NCBI RefSeq assembly: GCF_028765165.1
Contig: NZ_JARADB010000008.1
Location: 150,433 to 214,432, forward strand
From: Paenibacillus sp. MAHUQ-63
GTDB lineage: Bacteria; Bacillota; Bacilli; Paenibacillales; NBRC-103111
Reading direction: 5' to 3'
DNA: 64,000 bases
Below, in pieces: positions 17,747-25,900 of this stretch (the stretch's first letter is position 1; every line of letters starts with the position of its first letter). The position numbers and the translations under genes were made by a program. The notes under the pieces were generated by a model that was given only the letters and a program-made list of their open reading frames with translations, was not told the origin of the DNA and made no database searches.

Positions 17747-19215
17747 ATCCAAATAAAAGCATTCTCCGCAAAATGTTGACCAGCTCCATCGTTACGGTGC
17801 TTCTTGGGCTATGTGCGGTGGGGCTCGTTATTTCGTTGTTTGCCAAGGATTATATCGTCAACTCCAAAAGTAAAGAGATGATCCGGCAAGCCAAGCAGGT
17901 TAATCTCGCCATTCAAAATCAGACTGAACCGAGTGAGGGGTTTAAGGAGCAGCTGCGCTTTTTCGATGAAGCCTTTGATTCGCGTATTTGGATATTTGAC
18001 TTGAACGGAAACATCGTTACTACATCTTCAAAGGATGAGGTGAACGTAGGCAAGATCGTCAGCACCGAAGTTGTAAACCAAGTCCTGAATGGTGAACCCG
18101 CCATATGGAATCTATCCGAAGGGTTTAAGGAAGGCATGCTTTCGATTGCCGTCCCATGGGGAAAAGACAACGACGTATACGGTGGTATTGTACTGCATTC
18201 GCCTCTTAAAGGGATGAATGAGACCATCGCTCAGCTTAGAGAAACCATTCTTTGGGTTACCTTGCTCGGTATATTCTTTTCATTTGGTGTATCCTCCTAT
18301 TTATCCTGGTCCATTACCCGACCCATCCAACAGATCGACAAGGCGGCAGCCAAGATTGCCATCGGTGATTACAGCGAGAGAATTCAAATAGATTCCAAAG
18401 ACGAGATTGGTGAGCTGGCGACAACCATTAATCACATGGTGGAGCAGCTTGCGCGCGTTGATCTGGAAAAGAGACAGCTGAATCAGCTGCGGCATGACTT
18501 TTTGGCTAATGTTTCCCATGAGCTGCGAACGCCGCTTACGGCGATGCAGGGTTTTTTGGAGGCGCTTCAGGATGGTTTGATCGAAGAAGGAGCGCGGGAA
18601 AGATATTACGAGATCATGTATAACGAAACCCTTCATATGAACCGGCTGGTCGATGATATTACCGATTTAATGAAGCTGGAAAATAAGGAAATCGATCTTG
18701 TGTTGTTGGCGGTCGATGTTCAGGCGATGCTGTCCAAGCTGACTTTTAAATTCCAACCGGAAGCAGAACTCCGCGGGACGGTTATTCACTGCCTTGTGGA
18801 TGAAAATTCGCCACAGGCTCACGCCGATCCGGATCGACTGGAACAAATTTTTAATAATTTGATCAAAAATGCAGTTAAGTTCACCGAGAACGGGACGATA
18901 GAATTGAAGGCGATGGCGGTTCCGTCGGAAGGGTGTGTCCTCATCACGGTAACCGATACGGGAATCGGTATATCACCGGAGGATCAAGGGCTCATCTGGG
19001 AGCGCTTCTTCAAAGTGGAGAGAGGCAGACCCGTGAAGCATAAAGGCTCATCCGGTTTGGGGCTCGCCATTGTGCGAGAGCTTGTCGAGCTTCACAATGG
19101 AAGCATTCGCGTGCGAAGCGAGCTGGGGGTCGGAAGCGCCTTTGAGGTCAGAATTCCGCTTTATGACAGCCGTCAGTATGTGCAGCCGTTGGCAAATTTG
19201 GCCGTTGTTGGATAG
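17737..19215 (+). CDS. membrane sensor histidine kinase
   Basis: 492 residues, start overlapping the regulator gene. Membrane helix 1 is at ~15-38 (LTSSIVTVLLGLCAVGLVISLF). An extracellular sensor of ~130 residues follows, with a dCACHE/PAS-like character (DEAFDSRIWIFDLNGNIVTTS). Helix 2 is at ~165-190, then HAMP (SITRPIQQIDKAAAKIA), HisKA with the phospho-His in NVSHELRTPLTAM, and HATPase_c with N (NNLIKNAVKF), G1 (DTGIGISPED) and G2 (GSSGLGLAIV) boxes. It forms a two-component system with the preceding gene. The ligand is unknown; a PhoR/WalK-like envelope sensor is plausible. Confidence 0.93.
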   Translation: MFLNPNKSILRKMLTSSIVTVLLGLCAVGLVISLFAKDYIVNSKSKEMIRQAKQVNLAIQNQTEPSEGFKEQLRFFDEAFDSRIWIFDLNGNIVTTSSKDEVNVGKIVSTEVVNQVLNGEPAIWNLSEGFKEGMLSIAVPWGKDNDVYGGIVLHSPLKGMNETIAQLRETILWVTLLGIFFSFGVSSYLSWSITRPIQQIDKAAAKIAIGDYSERIQIDSKDEIGELATTINHMVEQLARVDLEKRQLNQLRHDFLANVSHELRTPLTAMQGFLEALQDGLIEEGARERYYEIMYNETLHMNRLVDDITDLMKLENKEIDLVLLAVDVQAMLSKLTFKFQPEAELRGTVIHCLVDENSPQAHADPDRLEQIFNNLIKNAVKFTENGTIELKAMAVPSEGCVLITVTDTGIGISPEDQGLIWERFFKVERGRPVKHKGSSGLGLAIVRELVELHNGSIRVRSELGVGSAFEVRIPLYDSRQYVQPLANLAVVG

Positions 19216-19240
19216 CTCGAATCCACCTATCGATAGAAAG

Positions 19241-19280
19241 ACCGCAGAGAAGGGAGGGCTCCTTTTCTGCGGTTTTTTTT
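19241..19280 (+). terminator. terminator after the two-component operon
   Basis: ACCGCAGAGAAGG (19241-19253) pairs with CCTTTTCTGCGGT (19261-19273) and runs straight into eight T. Confidence 0.9.
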
Positions 19281-19331
19281 CAAGTATCCAAAAGCCGCCA
19301 TATCTCTTTTAATTTTCTTGATGAAAAACAA

Positions 19332-19535
19332 GTGCAGTTGTTTGGATTGGATGCTATTCAATTAACGTATGTAAATAGACATGATTGGGACAAAAGAATT
19401 GATACTCTGATCATATTCAAGTCAGGATCTCAATTTTACAGCATACGGAATTCTTCCTACGAAGTTACATATAAAGGATCGATTCAGGAGTTTCAAGCTT
19501 TACTGGAGAGCATGAGGTTTAATCCGGATCTTTGA
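19332..19535 (+). CDS. possible small protein or gene fragment
   Basis: 67 codons from GTG 19332 (QLFGLDAIQLTYVNRHDWDKRIDTL..., ending MRFNPDL). The composition is like a real soluble protein, but no ribosome binding site precedes it and the frame stays open upstream without an ATG, so it may be the 3' end of a lost gene. Function not recognised. Between here and 19834 I see only the promoter of the cys operon. Confidence 0.3.
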   Translation: MQLFGLDAIQLTYVNRHDWDKRIDTLIIFKSGSQFYSIRNSSYEVTYKGSIQEFQALLESMRFNPDL

Positions 19536-19757
19536 ATGCCTAATCCTATTCATAATTCCAGAACGATGAGGAATTTATTCACAACTTACACCAATATTGA
19601 ATTAAAGCTAACAAAATATGCAACTCCCCAGGGCCGCGAACCATCGCGTCCCCAATTTTCATTATAAAACAAACCCAATTTGTTCCTATAAGATAGGTAA
19701 TTTTCGGTTAGATTCAACGAAAAGCACAGAAAATTAGATTTTTTACTTTCTTCCACT

Positions 19758-19788
19758 TTGCATAAAAGCTAGAATCTGATAGTATATA
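19758..19788 (+). promoter_or_regulatory. candidate promoter of cysDN
   Basis: TTGCAT (19758-19763) and TAGTAT (19780-19785) are 16 bp apart, about 50 bp before the cysD start. No SAM riboswitch or T-box was recognised upstream, so control is probably by a DNA-binding regulator. Confidence 0.45.
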
Positions 19789-19834
19789 AGAAATACCGAT
19801 AGATTTAGTGAGGATTAAAAGGAGGCACCTTTCC

Positions 19835-20758
19835 ATGCAAAAACCGATGCTTGATTCTATACATGAAATGACGCATCTGGACCAACTCGAGGCTGAAGCG
19901 ATTTATATTATAAGAGAAGTGGCGGCGGAATGTGAAAATCCCGTAATGCTGTATTCGATCGGAAAGGATAGCTCCGTGATGCTGCATTTGGCGCTGAAGG
20001 CTTTCTATCCGGAGAAGCCGCCGTTTCCTTTCATGCACATTGATACAACGTGGAAGTTCAAAGAGATGATCGAGTTCCGCGATCGCAAAGCGAAAGAGTT
20101 CGGGATCGAAATGATCGTTCACTCGAATCAAGAAGGTATTGAGCAGGGGATCAACCCATTCGATCATGGTGCCGCTTATACCGATATTATGAAAACTCAA
20201 GCGCTGAAACAGGGATTGGACAAATACGGATTCACAGCTGCGTTCGGGGGCGGAAGACGTGATGAGGAGAAGTCGCGTGCGAAAGAGCGGATTTTCTCGT
20301 TCCGGAATAAGAACCATGCCTGGGATCCGAAAAATCAACGCCCGGAAATGTGGAAGCTTTTCAACACTAGAATCAACAAAGGCGAAAGCATCCGCGTATT
20401 CCCAATCTCCAACTGGACGGAGAAGGATATCTGGCAATACATTCGCAGAGAAAATATTGATATTGTGCCTCTCTATTTTGCAAAGGAAAGACCCGTCATT
20501 GAACGCGATGGACATCTCATCCTGGTGGATGATGACCGGATGAAGCTCGAGCCGCATGAGAAAATTGAAATGAAGAAGATGCGGTTCCGCACCTTAGGCT
20601 GCTATCCTCTTACGGGCGGAGCCGAGTCGGAAGCGGATACGCTGGATACCATTATCGAAGAGACGCTTGGTGCGGTTTCATCCGAACGGACAACCCGGGT
20701 TATCGACCAAGAGGCGGCTGGAAGTATGGAAAGACGTAAACGGGAGGGCTATTTCTAA
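19835..20758 (+). CDS. cysD: sulfate adenylyltransferase subunit 2
   Basis: 307 residues from ATG 19835, with AAAGGAGG nine bases upstream; GTG 19808 lies before that site and is not used. PAPS-reductase-like ATP pyrophosphatase fold: the PP-loop is LYSIGKDSSVMLHLA, followed by HIDTTWKFKEMIEFRD, GGRRDEEKSRAKERIFSFR and WTEKDIWQYI. These match CysD closely along the whole length. With CysN it makes APS from ATP and sulfate, with GTP hydrolysis driving the reaction. The CysDN type is less common in Bacillota than the single-chain Sat. The next gene starts 1 nt downstream. Confidence 0.96.
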   Translation: MQKPMLDSIHEMTHLDQLEAEAIYIIREVAAECENPVMLYSIGKDSSVMLHLALKAFYPEKPPFPFMHIDTTWKFKEMIEFRDRKAKEFGIEMIVHSNQEGIEQGINPFDHGAAYTDIMKTQALKQGLDKYGFTAAFGGGRRDEEKSRAKERIFSFRNKNHAWDPKNQRPEMWKLFNTRINKGESIRVFPISNWTEKDIWQYIRRENIDIVPLYFAKERPVIERDGHLILVDDDRMKLEPHEKIEMKKMRFRTLGCYPLTGGAESEADTLDTIIEETLGAVSSERTTRVIDQEAAGSMERRKREGYF

Positions 20759-20759
20759 G

Positions 20760-22499
20760 ATGAAAAGTCTGCTTAAATTTATCACTTGCGGAAGTGTAGA
20801 CGACGGGAAGTCCACATTAATTGGACATATGCTTTATGATGCGAAGCTTTTGTTCGCTGACCAAGAGAAAGCGTTGGAGCTGGACAGCCGACTTGGCAGC
20901 CGCGGCGGCAAGATCGACTATTCGTTGCTTCTTGACGGATTGCTGGCCGAACGCGAACAGGGGATCACGATTGATGTGGCCTACCGGTATTTTACGACGG
21001 ATCACCGTTCGTTCATCGTAGCGGATACGCCGGGGCATGAAGAATATACACGGAACATGGCTGTTGGTGCATCCTTCGCGGATCTTGCCATCATTCTCGT
21101 GGACGCGACCAAAGGGATCATTACCCAAACCAAGCGCCATTCCCGGATTTGCGCACTCATGGGGATTAAACATATTGTATTAGCTGTGAATAAAATGGAT
21201 TTGGTCGGTTTTGACCGGAAGAGATTTGAAGAGATCAGAGAGGATTTCTCCCGCATGACCGCTGAATTCAACTTTCAAACCATCCAAGTGATCCCTGTTT
21301 CTGCAACAGAAGGGGATAACATTACCAAAAAGTCGCCAAACACACCTTGGTATGAAGATCTTGCTTTGTTGCCGTATTTGGAACAGGTAGATGTTCATCA
21401 AACCGACGACACGAAACAATTCATGATGCCCATTCAGCGTGTATCCCGGCCGGACCATACGTTCCGCGGTTTCCAAGGCCAGATTGAGGCCGGAAGCATC
21501 GCAGTCGGCGATGAGCTGACGACGCTGCCAAGTCATGAGAAAGCGAAAGTGAAGCGGATTTTGGTGACGGACCAAGATCGCGATGTGGCTTACGCCGGAC
21601 AGCCTGTAACGATTCAATTGGATCGTGAAGTTGACGTATCGCGCGGCTGCGTCTTTACCAAAGACGATAAAATCAAAGAGGCTGACAGTTTCACCGCCAC
21701 GATTCTATGGATGGATGACTCCGTGCTGACGCCGGGCAAAAATTATTTGGTCAAAGTAGGAACGAAAGTTCTGCCTGGTACTGTAACGGCAATTACGCAT
21801 AAAATCGATATTAATACTGGAAAGACAGTTCCAGCCGATCATATCGTCAAAAATGAAGTGGCAAAATGTGAATTTTCTTTATCGGACAACATTGTTATTG
21901 ATTCTTTTGATCAATATAAAAGCATTGGCGGATTTATTCTGATCGATCGCGTAACGAATATGACCTCCGCTTGCGGTGTCATCGACGAAGCTCTTCAAGG
22001 CTCTGCCAACTTGGTAAGGCTGGAAGCGGAAGTGACGAGAGATGTTCGTGCTCAGCAAAAAGGGCAGAATCCGTTAACGCTCTGGTTCACCGGTTCGGTT
22101 TCGGATAAATCGACCCTTGCGAAGGAAGTTGAAAAACGTTTGGTATCGACAGGCCACCATACCATGTTACTCGAGAATGGCCGGGGAGAATCGTTGCAGC
22201 GGTTAGCAGAGGTTGCAAAATTGATGAATGATGCTGGACTTATTGCATTGGTATCGAATGATTCCCCTACCGAAAACGACCGAGAAACCGCGCGCGACAT
22301 CATTGGCAAAGAATATATTGAAGTTTATGTAAACAGACCGCTTGCAGGCAGCCCGGGCACAAATGAAACGCCTGGGAACCCGGAAATCGAAGTCGATATA
22401 AGCAAGTTTTCAATCGAGGAAGCTGCAAATTATGTAGTGAAACGAATTATCAAATATTTAATCAATGAGAGCAGTCGTGGACAATTCCTTAATTTCTAA
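20760..22499 (+). CDS. cysN: sulfate adenylyltransferase subunit 1 with degenerate APS-kinase-like tail
   Basis: 579 residues from ATG 20760, which immediately follows the cysD stop; CGGGAGGG gives the ribosome binding site. GTPase domain: GSVDDGKSTLIGHMLYD, ADTPGHEEYTRNM, NKMDLVGF, then two beta-barrel domains typical of CysN. After ~430 a CysC-like domain follows, but its P-loop reads WFTGSVSDKSTLA: the usual GLSGSGKST is one residue short and lacks the glycine pair. The LDGDNVR motif is replaced by LLENGRGES. EVAKLMNDAGLIAL and PENPEIEVD-like strands remain. ATP sulfurylase activity is expected; APS kinase activity is not. Confidence 0.92.
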   Translation: MKSLLKFITCGSVDDGKSTLIGHMLYDAKLLFADQEKALELDSRLGSRGGKIDYSLLLDGLLAEREQGITIDVAYRYFTTDHRSFIVADTPGHEEYTRNMAVGASFADLAIILVDATKGIITQTKRHSRICALMGIKHIVLAVNKMDLVGFDRKRFEEIREDFSRMTAEFNFQTIQVIPVSATEGDNITKKSPNTPWYEDLALLPYLEQVDVHQTDDTKQFMMPIQRVSRPDHTFRGFQGQIEAGSIAVGDELTTLPSHEKAKVKRILVTDQDRDVAYAGQPVTIQLDREVDVSRGCVFTKDDKIKEADSFTATILWMDDSVLTPGKNYLVKVGTKVLPGTVTAITHKIDINTGKTVPADHIVKNEVAKCEFSLSDNIVIDSFDQYKSIGGFILIDRVTNMTSACGVIDEALQGSANLVRLEAEVTRDVRAQQKGQNPLTLWFTGSVSDKSTLAKEVEKRLVSTGHHTMLLENGRGESLQRLAEVAKLMNDAGLIALVSNDSPTENDRETARDIIGKEYIEVYVNRPLAGSPGTNETPGNPEIEVDISKFSIEEAANYVVKRIIKYLINESSRGQFLNF

Positions 22500-22682
22500 T
22501 GCGGCAAAGTGCTGAACGATGCGGGATTGATCGCTTTGGTGGTGTCCGGGTCCGATAATGACCGGGCTGCGGCGCAGGAGATCATTGGCAGCGCGTTTAT
22601 CGATGTTGATTCCAGCAAGGGGTCCATTGAAGAAGCTGCGAATGATATTGTGAAGCGGGTTGTAAGGCATTTAATCAATTAG
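22500..22682 (+). pseudogene. duplicated APS-kinase-like C-terminal fragment
   Basis: Directly after the cysN stop and in the same frame, 60 codons read GKVLNDAGLIALVVSGSDNDR ... SIEEAANDIVKRVVRHLIN, then stop. They repeat the last part of the CysN tail (KLMNDAGLIALVSNDSPTENDR ... SIEEAANYVVKRIIKYLIN) with deletions. There is no start codon or ribosome binding site of its own. It is a relic of a tandem duplication or of an earlier, longer or separate cysC. Confidence 0.75.
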
Positions 22683-22723
22683 TAGAGAGTTTCTGGCACA
22701 ACGGAATAGATCTTGCAGGAAAG

Positions 22724-22757
22724 TATCCCTACATCCTTGATGTAGGGATATTTTTTT
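22724..22757 (+). terminator. terminator of the cys operon
   Basis: TATCCCTACATC (22724-22735) pairs perfectly with GATGTAGGGATA (22739-22750), followed by T7. The next ~240 bp before the S-layer protein gene hold a small hairpin (CCCTGTG/CACAGGG near 22862) and no gene. Confidence 0.92.
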
Positions 22758-22995
22758 GTCTGATAATGGGGAACAAATTATTAAGTTTTGACAAAGTTAG
22801 AGGGGATTCGCTTCTTAAAACGAAATCATTAGGATTGGAAGAGCAGTTAATATTTGCATATCCCTGTGGATCACACAGGGACTGAATTTGAATGAAGAGG
22901 GGGATGTTTTCTCAGCAGCTTCATATACAGAAATTAATTTGTAGTATATTACTGACAAAAATGACTTTAGATCAATTAGGAGGATTGTGTCTTCC

Positions 22996-25900
22996 ATGCA
23001 CACCAGAACATACAGGAAGTTATTAAATAAGAGAATATCTATAGTTTTGCTGGCTATATTTATGTTTCTCTCATCTTTCATTTTCCCAGGAATTAATGAA
23101 AACAAAGCATATGCAGGAAGTGAAACCCCTCCTTCCCTTACACTTGAAAATCCAATCAGGGAATGGGTTTTGGATGAAGCGAGAGGGTATATTTACGCTG
23201 TTTCCCCTAAAGCCAATACGCTGCTATTTATCCGAATGAGTGACCTTAAGATTGAAAAGTATTTAACTGTCGGTTCGGGACCTTCAGATTTAGTACAGGC
23301 TGGTGACAAGCTTTACGTTGCACTGTCTGGTTCCAATACCATTGCTATCGTGGATCTTGCGCAAAAGGCAGTTGTGGGATCGATTACAACCTCTATCAAG
23401 CCATACGAAATAGCCATGGATGGCAGCAAGTTGTTTTATGCAGAATATGACCAGTGGTGTAGAGTGGCGGCCTACGATATAGCAACACAATTAGAGTCTA
23501 TGCTGGGTCCAGGAATTGCGAAAACTTTTTACAACCCCGATCTTGCTGTCGATGCGATGAACCATATTCTATTTATTGGCGAGTCGAGCATGAGCGGCTC
23601 CAATCTTTTTTCGTACAGCACGACGACCCTGCAGCCCATTGCGAAAACTAGTTATGATAACGGCTACGGCTTCAGTTATCCAGCCAGAAAGGTGCTTGTC
23701 GATGGGGGGCAAGTTTTCTATGCGCGCTATCGATTCAAAACCACAGACCTAGCATCCATTGAAGGGAGCTATAAGCATAATGTCATGCATATTGCAGGCG
23801 ACAAAGTGTTTACTAGTGACTCAGGAAACTCTGGGGCAGCTGCGCCATCCCATAGCTACTTGTATGAGCGGGACGGATTTTCTCAAATTGCCGAGCTTCC
23901 TGTTGCAGCCAGAAATGTTGTAGTGGATAGTCAGAATCGCATTTATTCCTATACGGGGTCTGACGTTTGGAACTCGAATATCCCGAATGTTATTCAAATC
24001 ATCCACGCAGATCCAACGACTCCGAAACCTCCGATATCGGATGGTCAGAAGGTTGTGCTTGATAAAACAGTGACGGATGTCGTATATAGCAGCGATGGTG
24101 CGAATTTGTTTGCCATTTCGGCCGAAAACAATCAATTAATGCGAATACGAACAAGCGATATGACCGTTCAAGAAACCAGAACGATAGGCTCTCAACCGAA
24201 TTCCATCTACATGGATCATAACCAACTATATATTAGCTTCGCATCGGCTAATAAAATTGCTAGAGTGGATACACTTTCTGGAACCAGTGTCAGCGGATCT
24301 GTCTATTCTTGGGACATCGGCAGTTTTGTCAGTCAAGTTGTTTATGGCAATCAAAAGCTGTACTACACCGCAAGCGATAGAACTTTTTCCGGGATTCGGG
24401 TTCTGGATACGGCTACTGGAACTAAGGCTACCTATGCTGCGAGTATTGATACTCCAGGACGAATGATTCTCAGTGCAGCTGATAATGCCTTATATTTCGG
24501 GAAAGCGAATGAGTACGCAGCAGGTCAGGTTTTTAAATTTAATCTAACCGACATGTCACAGCAGGTTGCTTCACCATTATTCGGTTACCCTGACTTTCCT
24601 AAAGGCAGTCTCACGCTGAGTGGAAACGACCTCTATTACGCAGGCTTTCTTTTGGATAAAAATACGCTGCTCCGTTCATGGAACGGCTATTCCGGAGCAG
24701 CTATTATTGCCGCTAACGGAGTCAACGTTTTTGCCAAAGATGCGGTCTGGAATCGGGATTCGTATGCTATTCAATACCATCTATCATCCGTCGCGAAGAT
24801 TGTATTACCTTTGCCAAACGGTGAAATTGTAGTGGTATCTGAAGACGGAAAAACCCTACAGATGTTCACTAATATGCAGGCGCTTCGCGATCATGCACCG
24901 GAATTCAATCCTCCGGAGCTTAGAGTAACAGATGTAAGCTTTTACGATACTGAGTCGACTAAAGGAGTAATAGGAGGTACGGTTTCTTGGTACAGTATGC
25001 CGCCAGGCACCTCCATCATAACCGGCTATACGATTTATTTTCTGGATGAAAACTTGAATAAACTAGGACCTCTGATTGGAGATGCTCCGTATGAATCATC
25101 TCGGTGGTATTATAACTATTCAATTCCCCAAACAAGCATTATGCCGGGAACGAAGTATATAGGCGTTTATACAAAGAACGCTAACGGAGAAAGTTCTTCC
25201 GCTGCGACGGTTGAGCTTTCGGATTATGTCAATACGCCAGGTAGCGGAGGCGGAGGGAATTCACCCTCCTACTTTAACTATACACTTGAAGATCAGAATA
25301 CCGTTCGTGGAAACATCCATCCGTTGGTCTCATGGTACACGCCAATTGAAATGAACTATACCGGTTATCAAATATCATTTGCTGATGCTTCTGGAGCACA
25401 GCTCGGTGGTAATTACAGTGTTTCCAAGCATACATTGCCTGGTATAACTTATCGTGTTGATGTTGCCGAGAATATTGTGCCACAGGGGGCCGTTTATCTC
25501 GACTTAAGGCCGAAAGATCTGGTTGGGAATGTTGGAACTGAATTGTACCGGATGCAGATTTTTGATAATACGATAAGTAGTCCGGTTATTGAAGGAACGA
25601 ATACAGCGATTCCCGCCCCGGATCTTTTCATGGGTCCAAACTTGGATAGAGATGTATCTCAAGGAAGCATTGGCGGTTCGTTCAGTTGGAGAGAAGCCTC
25701 CTCGGAAGGAGCGGCAACAAGCTATGTACTTTATTTCGTCGACGGGAACAATGTTAAACTGCAATCCATTGCCGAAATAACTAGAAATAACCTTAATCGC
25801 CCCAATCAATGGGTGGGTTATCCGTCTTATGAAATTACACTGCCGCACGGGACTGCAATTCCAGCAGGTACTCAAAGGATCGGGATTTTCGGCAAAAATA

